Below, one piece after another: positions 1 through 7,134 of a stretch of 64,000 nucleotides of DNA (the stretch's first letter is position 1; each line of letters begins with the position of its first letter). The DNA lies in NCBI RefSeq assembly GCF_006125015.1, contig NZ_SZZN01000001.1:1550001-1614000 (forward strand), read 5' to 3'. A program made the position numbers and the translations under genes. The stretch comes from Roseovarius arcticus. GTDB taxonomy: Bacteria > Pseudomonadota > Alphaproteobacteria > Rhodobacterales > Rhodobacteraceae. The notes beneath the pieces are model-generated. The model worked only from the letters and a program-made list of their open reading frames with translations. It searched no databases and had not been told where the DNA came from.

Positions 1-486
1 CTTCCGATGGGCCGCGCGCGCCGCACGTTCTGGAGCGGATTCTTCTTCTCCACCGGGCCTGATGCGTTGGATCGGGACAGCAGCGCCAATCTGGGCAAAG
101 TGCTGGAGGCCGATCTGGCGCAACATCTGAATCAAACCCAACCCGCCGGCCGCATCACCTTTGCGGTCGTCGCAAGCCCCGATCCAGAGCTGCTACCGCA
201 GAAAACCCGACGCATCCTGCACGAGGCGGATCTGGTGCTGCACGGCACGCATATCGCGACCGAAGTGTTGGATCTGGCCCGGCGCGAGGCAACTTTTGGT
301 GCGCTGCCCGGCACTGCGCAGCCGCTGATTAATGCGGCTATGCGGGGCGATCATGTCATATGCCTTTGCCCTGCTGCCCCCGACCCCAGACAGGTTATGT
401 CCTGCCGCCACGCTGGCCTACCGCCGCAAATCATACCGGGCATCGCGCCCATCCCAACCTTCGCCCTACTAGAGGAGAGCGCCTGA
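1..486 (+). CDS. cysG: Siroheme synthase CysG, C-terminal part (5' end outside window)
   Basis: The reading frame is open from the window edge, so only the last ~160 residues are visible. The early part (FWSGFFFSTGPDA, then a helical stretch) fits the end of a precorrin-2 dehydrogenase/ferrochelatase half. A degenerate uroporphyrinogen-III methyltransferase (SUMT) half follows, in which the usual GxGxGDPELL motif appears as ASPDPELL. The methylase half is only about 110 residues, roughly half a normal SUMT domain, and the protein ends in ALLEESA. The product would make siroheme for the sulfite reductase encoded two genes downstream. The stop codon overlaps the next start by one base (TGATG), so the genes are co-transcribed. 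Whether methylation is still done here is doubtful. Confidence 0.75.
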   Translation, partial: LPMGRARRTFWSGFFFSTGPDALDRDSSANLGKVLEADLAQHLNQTQPAGRITFAVVASPDPELLPQKTRRILHEADLVLHGTHIATEVLDLARREATFGALPGTAQPLINAAMRGDHVICLCPAAPDPRQVMSCRHAGLPPQIIPGIAPIPTFALLEESA

Positions 487-788
487 TGCCCCGCGAGTTC
501 ACCCCCAAGGTCGTCACCGCAAACACATTGTTGAAAGGCGACGTTGTCTATCTGGCCGCCGATGACAGCTGGACGCCGCATCTGGCGCTGGCCGACATCC
601 TGACCGATGAGGCGGACGCCGATCTACGCGTGCTGGACGCGCAGGCCCGCGCCGCTGAGGTCGTTGGCGTCTATCTGGCCGATATGACCCCCACTGCCAG
701 TGGCCCCGAGCCGACCCATTTTCGTGAGGATTTCCGCCGGACCGGACCCTCAAACTACTTCCATGGCAAGCAGGCGGACCCAAGCTGA
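486..788 (+). CDS. DUF2849 family protein in the sulfite reduction operon
   Basis: Small soluble protein of 100 residues, beginning MPREFTPKVVTANTL. The ATG shares its A with the cysG stop and the gene's own stop shares its A with the cysI start, so it is translationally coupled on both sides. The N-terminal pattern of short strands (KVVTANTLLKGDVVYL, SWTPHLALADI) is typical of DUF2849, which in alphaproteobacteria sits between cysG and cysI. Its role is unknown. The position suggests an accessory function in siroheme delivery or sulfite reductase activity, but that is inference from context only. Confidence 0.8.
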   Translation: MPREFTPKVVTANTLLKGDVVYLAADDSWTPHLALADILTDEADADLRVLDAQARAAEVVGVYLADMTPTASGPEPTHFREDFRRTGPSNYFHGKQADPS

Positions 789-2485
789 TGTATACCTATA
801 CCGAATTTGACGCCGCCTTCGTCGCCGAGCGTAACCGCCAGTTTCGCGCGCAGGTCGCGCGGCGGGTCGACGGCTCGCTGACCGAGGACGAGTTCAAGCC
901 GCTACGCCTGATGAACGGACTCTATCTGCAACTGCACGCCTATATGCTGCGCGTCGCGATCCCCTACGGCACGCTGAACGCGCGCCAGATGCGCCAGTTG
1001 GCCATGATCGCAGAGCGGTGGGACAAGGGTTATGGCCATTTTACCACGCGCCAGAACATCCAGTTTAACTGGCCCGAGCTGGCAGATGTACCTGACATTC
1101 TGGATGCGCTTGGCGAGGTGCAGATGCACGCGATCCAGACCAGCGGCAACACGATCCGCAACGTCACGGCAGATCATTTCGCCGGCGCCGCCGCTGATGA
1201 GGTCGCCGACCCGCGCCCCATCGCGGAGCTGATCCGCCAATGGTCGACCGATCATCCGGAATTTCAATTCCTTCCGCGCAAATTCAAGGTCGCTGTAACC
1301 GGCAGCCCGATGGACCGCGCCGTGACACTGGCGCACGATATCGGACTGCGCATCGTTCGCCGCGACGGCCAGATCGGCTATCAGGTGCTGGTTGGCGGCG
1401 GTCTGGGCCGCACGCCCATGATCGGCAAAGTCCTGCATGATTTCCTGCCGGAGGAGGATCTGCTGCCTTACATCGAGGCGGTCGTCAGCGTCTGGAACAC
1501 GATCGGGCGGCGCGACAACAAGTTCAAAGCGCGCATCAAGATCACCGTCCACGAGCATGGCATCGACGATATCCGCGCCCGCGTCGACGCGCGCTACGCG
1601 CTGATCCGGCCACAGTTCACTGGCATCGACCAGCAGATGCTGGGCGCGATCCGCAATGATTTTGCTGCGCCCGTGTTTCGCGTGGCGCCGGCGGATAACT
1701 ACGGCGCCGTGCGCGCCGCCGATCCGGTCTTTCGCGCATGGGCGGATACGAACCTCTCCGAGCACCGGGCGCCGGGATATTCCATCGTATCAATCAGCCT
1801 CAAGGCGCATGGCGAGACTCCGGGCGATGCCAGCGCAGACCAAATGCGTGTGATGGCGGATCTGGCCGAACGCTTTGGCCATGACGAGTTGCGCATTAGC
1901 CACGAGCAGAACGTGATCTTGCCACATGTGCACCAGTCCGATCTGCCTGCCGTCCATGCCGCGCTACGTGCTGCGCGTCTCGCGACCGCCAATATAGGCC
2001 TGATTTCAGACATCATCGCCTGCCCCGGCATGGATTACTGCGCGTTGGCTACCGCCCGCTCGATCCCTATCGCGCAAGAGATCGCGACGCGCTTTGACGC
2101 GCTGAAGCTTGAGCATGAGATCGGCGAGATGAAGATTAAAATCTCGGGCTGCATCAACGCTTGCGGGCACCATCATGTCGGCCATATCGGCATCCTGGGC
2201 CTTGATCGTGCGGGGGTCGAAAATTACCAGATCACCATCGGCGGCGATGGCGGCCCGGATGCGCAGCTAGGGGACCGCACCGGGCCCGGATTTTCTGCGG
2301 ATGATATCGTGCCGGCTATTGAGGCGATCATGCAGGCCTATCTGGCCCACCGAACGGACGCGTCCGAGACGTTTCTGGCCACATATCGGCGCCTCGGTAT
2401 GAACCCGTTCAAGACCGCGCTTTACGGCGAGGCAGAGGCGGCCAAGGCTGCCCGTAGAAAGGCGGAGGCCTATGTCGCTGCATAG
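788..2485 (+). CDS. cysI: Nitrite/sulfite reductase hemoprotein (assimilatory sulfite reductase)
   Basis: 565-residue ferredoxin-type nitrite/sulfite reductase. It has two ferredoxin-like/siroheme half-domains; the Arg-rich substrate side includes FTTRQNIQFNW near residue 90. The Cys ligands for the [4Fe-4S]-siroheme centre are visible as CPGMDYC (Cys412 and Cys418) and CINAC (Cys455 and Cys459). The enzyme reduces sulfite to sulfide in the cytoplasm. Electrons probably come from ferredoxin or from the reductase gene at 3.7 kb, since no flavoprotein CysJ is present. cysH starts inside the 3' end (14-nt overlap). The cysG-DUF2849-cysI-cysH order supports sulfite rather than nitrite as the substrate. 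Confidence 0.9.
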   Translation: MYTYTEFDAAFVAERNRQFRAQVARRVDGSLTEDEFKPLRLMNGLYLQLHAYMLRVAIPYGTLNARQMRQLAMIAERWDKGYGHFTTRQNIQFNWPELADVPDILDALGEVQMHAIQTSGNTIRNVTADHFAGAAADEVADPRPIAELIRQWSTDHPEFQFLPRKFKVAVTGSPMDRAVTLAHDIGLRIVRRDGQIGYQVLVGGGLGRTPMIGKVLHDFLPEEDLLPYIEAVVSVWNTIGRRDNKFKARIKITVHEHGIDDIRARVDARYALIRPQFTGIDQQMLGAIRNDFAAPVFRVAPADNYGAVRAADPVFRAWADTNLSEHRAPGYSIVSISLKAHGETPGDASADQMRVMADLAERFGHDELRISHEQNVILPHVHQSDLPAVHAALRAARLATANIGLISDIIACPGMDYCALATARSIPIAQEIATRFDALKLEHEIGEMKIKISGCINACGHHHVGHIGILGLDRAGVENYQITIGGDGGPDAQLGDRTGPGFSADDIVPAIEAIMQAYLAHRTDASETFLATYRRLGMNPFKTALYGEAEAAKAARRKAEAYVAA

Positions 2486-3233
2486 CGCCCTGCCAGACAC
2501 GCGCACGTCTGATCTGCACCGACGCGCCGCCGCGCTGAACGACGCCTATCGCCACCACTCGGCGATCGCGGTGCTTGCGCGCGCGCTGCATGATTCTGAT
2601 GTCGGGCAGCTGGCCCTCGTCTCCAGCTTTGGTGCGGAGTCGGTAGTGCTCCTGCATATGGTCGCGCTGGCGCGGCGCGAGACACCTGTGATTTTCCTTG
2701 AGACAGGGATGCTGTTCACCGAAACGCTGGTCTACCAGCAGGAACTGGCCGAGCGTCTGGGCCTGCGCGACATGCGTATCATCCGCCCTGATACAGCCGA
2801 TCTAAAGGCCCAGGATCCCGCCGCCACGCTGAACCAGACCAGTACCGATGCCTGCTGCGCGCTGCGCAAAACGGCGCCGCTGACGCGCGCTTTGGCATGC
2901 TTTGACGGCTGGATCACCGGGCGCAAACGCTATCAGGGCGGCGCACGTGCCACCCTCGAATTCTTTGAGGTCGAGGAGGGCGCGAACAGGCTCAAGGTCA
3001 ATCCGCTGGCTCATTGGCAGCCAGGCGACGCGCGAACGTACATTGAGGAAAACCGCCTGCCGCGCCATCCGCTGGTGGCCCAAGGATACCCGTCGATCGG
3101 CTGCATGCCCTGCACGTCGCCTGTGGCACCGGGCGAGGATGCGCGCGCGGGTCGCTGGAAGGGCCAGGACAAATCCGAATGCGGCATCCACATGATTAAC
3201 GGCAAACTCGTCAGACAAGGAGAAAGCGCATGA
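2472..3233 (+). CDS. cysH: Phosphoadenylyl/adenylyl-sulfate reductase
   Basis: 253-residue thioredoxin-dependent reductase that converts activated sulfate to sulfite. The PP-loop region is visible as SSFGAESVVLLHM near residues 56-68. The four Cys of an APS-type [4Fe-4S] cluster are present (Cys128-Cys129 in CCALRK, Cys211 and Cys214 in CMPC), so adenylylsulfate (APS) rather than PAPS is the likely substrate. The catalytic Cys237 lies in KSECGIH near the C-terminus. The ATG is within the cysI reading frame. The stop overlaps the next start by 4 nt. Confidence 0.92.
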   Translation: MSLHSALPDTRTSDLHRRAAALNDAYRHHSAIAVLARALHDSDVGQLALVSSFGAESVVLLHMVALARRETPVIFLETGMLFTETLVYQQELAERLGLRDMRIIRPDTADLKAQDPAATLNQTSTDACCALRKTAPLTRALACFDGWITGRKRYQGGARATLEFFEVEEGANRLKVNPLAHWQPGDARTYIEENRLPRHPLVAQGYPSIGCMPCTSPVAPGEDARAGRWKGQDKSECGIHMINGKLVRQGESA

Positions 3234-3634
3234 GCGTTATCGTGACAGACACAGGCTTTGGCCCCGACGACTGGACAGCGCCCATAGTGGCGCTCGAGGA
3301 TGCGCGCGATGGCGTTGGCATTGACCTGCCCTCCACGGTGGACCCCGCCGAATTGGCCGGCCGCCTGCCGGATATCGCGATGATCCGCGTCGATTTTCCC
3401 AGCTCGGCAGATGGGCGCGGTTTCTCTATCGCGCGCCAGTTGCGACTGATGGGCTATCATGGGCGCCTGCGGGCGCGCGGTCATGTTCTGGCCGATCAGT
3501 ATGCTATGGCGCGGCGCTGCGGCTTTGACGAGGTCGAGATTGACGACGCGCTGGCCACCCGCCAGCCACAGGATCAGTGGCTCTTTCGCGCCGATTGGCG
3601 CGCGCATGACTATCAAGCCAGACTACGGGGCTGA
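3230..3634 (+). CDS. DUF934 family protein
   Basis: 134-residue cytoplasmic protein with the DUF934 signature (IRVDFPSSADGRGFSIARQLR, here residues ~48-70). DUF934 proteins accompany cysI/cysH in many proteobacteria and are annotated as putative oxidoreductases of sulfite reduction, but no biochemical activity is established. An ATGA overlap with cysH and the absence of any gap place it as the last gene of the sulfate-assimilation operon. Confidence 0.85.
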   Translation: MSVIVTDTGFGPDDWTAPIVALEDARDGVGIDLPSTVDPAELAGRLPDIAMIRVDFPSSADGRGFSIARQLRLMGYHGRLRARGHVLADQYAMARRCGFDEVEIDDALATRQPQDQWLFRADWRAHDYQARLRG

Positions 3635-3697
3635 CGGCGCGGCTGAACGCCGCCTTTTAATTCACGGCCCCACCGACTAGAAAAGGATCGGCATAGA

Positions 3698-4603
3698 TTG
3701 CCGATAGATGATTTGATGAACGAGATGACCCAAGTGAACCAAACCGCAGCCCAGATCGCCGCGAACGAAGATAGCGCGCCGGCGCCGCAGCGCGCGGCGC
3801 CTGCCCTTCCTGATGCGCAGACCGTCACGCAGGTGACGCATTGGACAGACAAGCTATTCTCGTTTCGCATCACGCGGCCTGCCTCGATGCGGTTTCGCTC
3901 GGGTGAGTTCGTGATGATCGGTCTAATGGGCGATCCGCACCCCGAAACCGGCAAGCAAAAACCGCTGCTGCGCGCCTACTCCATCGCATCCCCGTCGTGG
4001 GATGACGAGCTGGAGTTCTATTCAATCAAGGTGCAGGACGGGCCGCTCACGTCCAAGCTGCAGCATATCCAGCCCGGCGATCAGGTAATTTTGCGTCCCA
4101 AGCCCGTTGGAACGCTGGTGCATGACGCGCTGCTTCCGGGCAAACGCCTGTGGCTCTTTGCGACCGGCACCGGATTTGCGCCGTTCGCGTCGCTTTTGCG
4201 CGATCCGCAGACCTACGAGGACTACGACGAGGTCATCGTGACCCACACCTGCCGCACAGTGGGTGAGCTTACATACGCTGCGCAACTGATTGAGGACATC
4301 CGCAGCAATGAGATGCTGGAGGAGCTGATCGGAGACGGCTTTGCCGACAAGCTGCGCTATTACCCGACCACCACGCGCGAAGAGAGCCCCAAGATGGGCC
4401 GCATCACCAGCCTGATGCGCTCGGGCGAAATGTATGCTGATCTGGGCGTGCCGCCTCTATCGCCCGAAAATGATCGCGCGATGATTTGCGGGAACATGGC
4501 CTTCAATCTGGAGCTGAAGGATCTGTTCGAGGAGTATGGCCTGCGTGAAGGCGCTAACTCTGCACCGCGCGAATATGTTGTTGAAAAGGCGTTTCTCGAC
4601 TGA
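3698..4603 (+). CDS. fpr: Ferredoxin-NADP+ reductase
   Basis: About 300-residue FAD/NAD(P)-binding reductase. The FAD-binding barrel has LRAYSIASPSWDDELEFYSIKV (RAYS flavin motif), followed by the NADP domain with FATGTGFAPFASLLRD and the CGNMAFN motif. The C-terminus EYVVEKAFLD resembles bacterial Fpr proteins. The start is uncertain: TTG at 3698 has an AAGGA about 11 nt upstream, while in-frame ATGs at 3716 and 3725 have no clear ribosome-binding site. It lies 63 nt after the sulfite-reduction genes and could supply reduced ferredoxin for CysI. A terminator follows. Confidence 0.9.
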   Translation: MPIDDLMNEMTQVNQTAAQIAANEDSAPAPQRAAPALPDAQTVTQVTHWTDKLFSFRITRPASMRFRSGEFVMIGLMGDPHPETGKQKPLLRAYSIASPSWDDELEFYSIKVQDGPLTSKLQHIQPGDQVILRPKPVGTLVHDALLPGKRLWLFATGTGFAPFASLLRDPQTYEDYDEVIVTHTCRTVGELTYAAQLIEDIRSNEMLEELIGDGFADKLRYYPTTTREESPKMGRITSLMRSGEMYADLGVPPLSPENDRAMICGNMAFNLELKDLFEEYGLREGANSAPREYVVEKAFLD

Positions 4604-4629
4604 TCGTACTGCCCACCGATAAGGCACGA

Positions 4630-4667
4630 AAAAGCCCGCGCCGGACACTCCGGGGCGGGCTTCGTTT
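4630..4667. terminator. Rho-independent terminator between convergent genes
   Basis: An inverted repeat AAGCCCGCGCCGG / CCGGGGCGGGCTT with a 5-nt ACACT loop is flanked by an A-run on the left and CGTTTTA on the right. It can end fpr on the plus strand and the Ala-rich gene on the minus strand. Confidence 0.8.
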
Positions 4668-4686
4668 TATGTCGCTTTGCTGCGGC

Positions 4687-5439
4687 TTACATTCCCAGTG
4701 CTGCACGCGCCTGAGCGAGCGCGGCTTGCAGAAGCTCAGGATTTTCCTGCGCTTTTTGCAGCGTTGCCTTCAGCAGCGTCTTTTGCGTGGCGTTGATGTT
4801 CGAGTTATCAATCATCTGTGCAGCGGCATCCATATCAAAGTTTTCTACGGTCAAGGGGGCAGCCGCCTCTGTTGCCGTGTCTGTCATAGTGCCTTCGGAA
4901 GTGTCCGCATTGTCAGCTGCATCAGGCGCCGTGCTTGCCGCGTCATCGACAGCCTCTGCGGCCGTGTTCGCGGTAGCCTCAGCCGCATCGCCTGTCGCCT
5001 CAGCCGTATCGCTCGCTGCTGCGGCCGCTTTTGCTGCTGCGTCGTCTACGACCTTCATGGCATCGCTGCCCTCCTCCGACATCGCGTCGACGGCGTCCTG
5101 AACGCCCTCAATAGCGGAGTTTGCGGCGTCCGTCGCGCTAGCTGCGGCGTCGCTGGCGGTGCTTTCGACGGCGCTCACTGCCCCATCTGCATTCTTCAGC
5201 AGATCGTCCGTGGCCGTCTCGACCGCGGCGCCTGCTTCATCTGCGGCAGCATCGACATCGGCGGCGGTATCGTCCATCGCAGCACTTGCTTCATCCGCGG
5301 TCTGCTCCAACTCGGCGGGTGCATTGATCTGCTCGGCACTGTCCGTTTCGATCAACTCGGCTGGTGATCGGCCGGTAACCAGCACATAGCCGCCAATCAG
5401 AACGATCGCGGCCAGCACGATCCAAATAAGGTTTTTCAT
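4687..5439 (-). CDS. Membrane-anchored Ala-rich amphipathic repeat protein
   Basis: About 250 residues. The start (ATG at 5439) is chosen because it has GGGGA 8 nt upstream and opens a clean membrane anchor, MKNLIWIVLAAIVLIGGYVLVTGR in outline (residues ~3-22). Longer upstream in-frame starts would put an unlikely Cys-rich segment first. After the anchor the protein is low complexity, with repeated Ala/Asp/Glu/Thr units (AADEAGAAVE, AAAAASDTAEATGDAAEATA) expected to form one long amphipathic helix in the periplasm. A short compact tail follows (VENFDMDAAAQMIDNSNINATQKTLLKATLQKA in outline). No enzyme motif is seen. It could be an envelope spacer or scaffold; function unknown. Confidence 0.7.
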   Translation of the reverse strand: MKNLIWIVLAAIVLIGGYVLVTGRSPAELIETDSAEQINAPAELEQTADEASAAMDDTAADVDAAADEAGAAVETATDDLLKNADGAVSAVESTASDAAASATDAANSAIEGVQDAVDAMSEEGSDAMKVVDDAAAKAAAAASDTAEATGDAAEATANTAAEAVDDAASTAPDAADNADTSEGTMTDTATEAAAPLTVENFDMDAAAQMIDNSNINATQKTLLKATLQKAQENPELLQAALAQARAALGM

Positions 5440-5656
5440 CTTAATATCCCCATGTATCGATACAAATTCGTCGCAAACCACCGCCAAGACGAGGGCCGCT
5501 CGATAGCAACAGATGTCATGCCCGCCGTACTCACAAGGCGCAAGGGTGTTTCGCCCATTGTCGGCACAAAGCAGCCCATTTTCGCGCTTGAAACATAGGA
5601 TAGCCATGGCTACGTTGCCCCTGAACGTCATTAATAACTATCCAAGGATCAAAGCC

Positions 5657-6202
5657 ATAGCCCGCAGACCGCATAACGCGCCGCCACAGCGCGACACAGG
5701 ACCTCGCGTAAACGACCGCATTCGCGATGCGGAAATTCGGCTCATCGGGGCCGATGGCGACAATGTAGGCGTCGTGTCAGGCGCTCGAGCGATGGAAATG
5801 GCAGAAGAGGCTGGGCTGGATCTGGTCGAAATTTCGCCCAACGCCAAGCCGCCTGTTTGCAAGATTATGGATTTCGGCAAATACAAGTACGAGACGCAAA
5901 AGCGCGAGGCCGAAGCGCGCAAGAAGCAGAAGATCATTGAGGTGAAGGAGGTCAAGTTCCGCCCCAACACCGATACGAACGACTACGACGTCAAGATGCG
6001 CAACGTCTTCAAGTTTCTGGAAAATGGCGACAAGGTCAAGATCACGCTGCGCTTTCGCGGCCGCGAGATGGCCCACCAGGATTTGGGCCGCGAGTTGTTG
6101 CAACGCGTTGCTGCCGACGTCGAGGGCTCCGGCAAGGTCGAGAATATGCCCAAGATGGAAGGCCGCCAGATGATTATGATCATCGGCCCGATGCCACGGT
6201 AA
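5657..6202 (+). CDS. infC: Translation initiation factor IF-3, probable non-AUG (AUA) start
   Basis: IF-3 binds the 30S subunit and polices start-codon choice. The conserved core is clear: [38 protein letters not shown] in outline, KEVKFRP and [11 protein letters not shown], ending in [13 protein letters not shown]. The start is a judgement call. AAGGA at 5644-5648 sits 8 nt before an in-frame ATA at 5657, giving a 181-residue protein, the usual IF-3 length. IF-3 genes are known to use AUU and similar rare starts for autoregulation. The alternative is ATG at 5606 (AGGA, 5-nt spacer), which adds 17 residues. The reading frame continues upstream without support. Confidence 0.9.
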   Translation: MARRPHNAPPQRDTGPRVNDRIRDAEIRLIGADGDNVGVVSGARAMEMAEEAGLDLVEISPNAKPPVCKIMDFGKYKYETQKREAEARKKQKIIEVKEVKFRPNTDTNDYDVKMRNVFKFLENGDKVKITLRFRGREMAHQDLGRELLQRVAADVEGSGKVENMPKMEGRQMIMIIGPMPR

Positions 6203-6228
6203 AACGCCATAGAATTCAAAGTTTATGC

Positions 6229-6255
6229 GGCCCGGATATCCTCCGGGCCGTTTTT
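6229..6255 (+). terminator. Rho-independent terminator of infC
   Basis: Perfect 8-bp stem GGCCCGGA / TCCGGGCC with a TATCC loop, followed by GTTTTTG. It lies 26 nt after the infC stop and just before the 3' end of the opposing coxM gene. Confidence 0.88.
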
Positions 6256-6265
6256 GCAAGCAGCG

Positions 6266-7048
6266 TCAGCTTGCCGCAGCAATGGCGCGTTTGGTCATCA
6301 CGCTGACCAAGTGCGCGCGATATTCAGGCGTTCCGTGCAGATCACCGATCATGCCGTCCGCCGGCACGTTCAGTCCCTCCAGTGCGCCCGCGCTGAAATC
6401 ACCGCTCAGCGCCGCCTCGGCCTCGCTCCAGCGGAACACACCGCTTTCGGACGCACCAGTGACGGCCACGCGCGCGCCATCATCAAATTTCGCGACAAAC
6501 ACTCCGACCAAGGCAAACCGCGATGCCGGCTGCTCAAATTTCGCATAGCCTGACTTGACGGGGACCGGAAATTTCACCTGCGTAATGATCTCGCCATCGT
6601 TCAGCGCTGTGTCAAACATCCCCTGAAAGAAGTCGTCCGCCGCAATTTCGCGGTTGTCCGTCACTATAGTTGCGCCCAGCCCCAATGCGGCCGCAGGATA
6701 GCAGGCCGATGGATCATTGTTAGCGAGCGATCCGCCCAGCGTGCCGCGATTGCGCACCGCCGGATCACCGATCTTGGCCGCCATACCGGCAAGTCCCGGA
6801 AACGCGCCCGCCGCAACCTCGCCATGCGTTGTGCCGCCCCCGATACACAGGCGCCCTGTGTCATCGGTGCAGATCCCGCGCATCTCATTGATGCCAGACA
6901 GGCTGACCAGAACGGACGGCATCGCAAGCCGTTGCTTTAGCGTCGGGATCAGTGTCTGCCCCCCGCCCAGAGGCTGCGCTTCGTCCGCGGCCAGTGCCTT
7001 GACCGCATCCGCGATGCTTGTCGGCCGTTCTATCTCAAATGCGTACAT
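6266..7048 (-). CDS. coxM: Molybdenum hydroxylase (CO dehydrogenase-like) FAD subunit
   Basis: 260 residues. The ATG at 7048 gives the typical family start MYAFEIERPTSIADAV. FAD-binding motifs of the xanthine dehydrogenase/CoxM class are visible: the PLGGGQTLIP loop (residues ~31-40) and the RNRGTLGGSLANNDPSACYPAA segment in outline. It transfers electrons from the 2Fe-2S subunit to FAD and on to an acceptor. It is the last gene of a coxS-coxL-coxM order, the order typical of form II (form I is M-S-L). The 86-nt gap before it holds a GC-rich repeat. Confidence 0.88.
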   Translation of the reverse strand: MYAFEIERPTSIADAVKALAADEAQPLGGGQTLIPTLKQRLAMPSVLVSLSGINEMRGICTDDTGRLCIGGGTTHGEVAAGAFPGLAGMAAKIGDPAVRNRGTLGGSLANNDPSACYPAAALGLGATIVTDNREIAADDFFQGMFDTALNDGEIITQVKFPVPVKSGYAKFEQPASRFALVGVFVAKFDDGARVAVTGASESGVFRWSEAEAALSGDFSAGALEGLNVPADGMIGDLHGTPEYRAHLVSVMTKRAIAAAS

Positions 7049-7059
7049 TCTGGCGTCTC

Positions 7060-7134
7060 CCAAATACGGGCAAGCATTTCTTCTTGCCCTAAATATCCCG
7101 GGGTCCGGGGCAGCGCCCCGAAATTCCCCCGCTC
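7060..7134 (-). repeat. GC-rich intergenic palindromic repeat (Rhodobacterales type)
   Basis: On the minus strand the coxL-coxM gap has a GGGGCGCTGCCCC hairpin followed by GGACCCCGGGATATTT and GGGCAAGAAGAA, then a second hairpin GGGCAAG / CTTGCCC. From memory, very similar GGGGCGCTGCCCC-GGACCCC-GGA(G/T)ATTT strings recur between genes in many Rhodobacteraceae genomes. No second full copy was noticed in this window. It could act as an mRNA-processing or transcription-attenuation element inside the operon. Confidence 0.55.
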
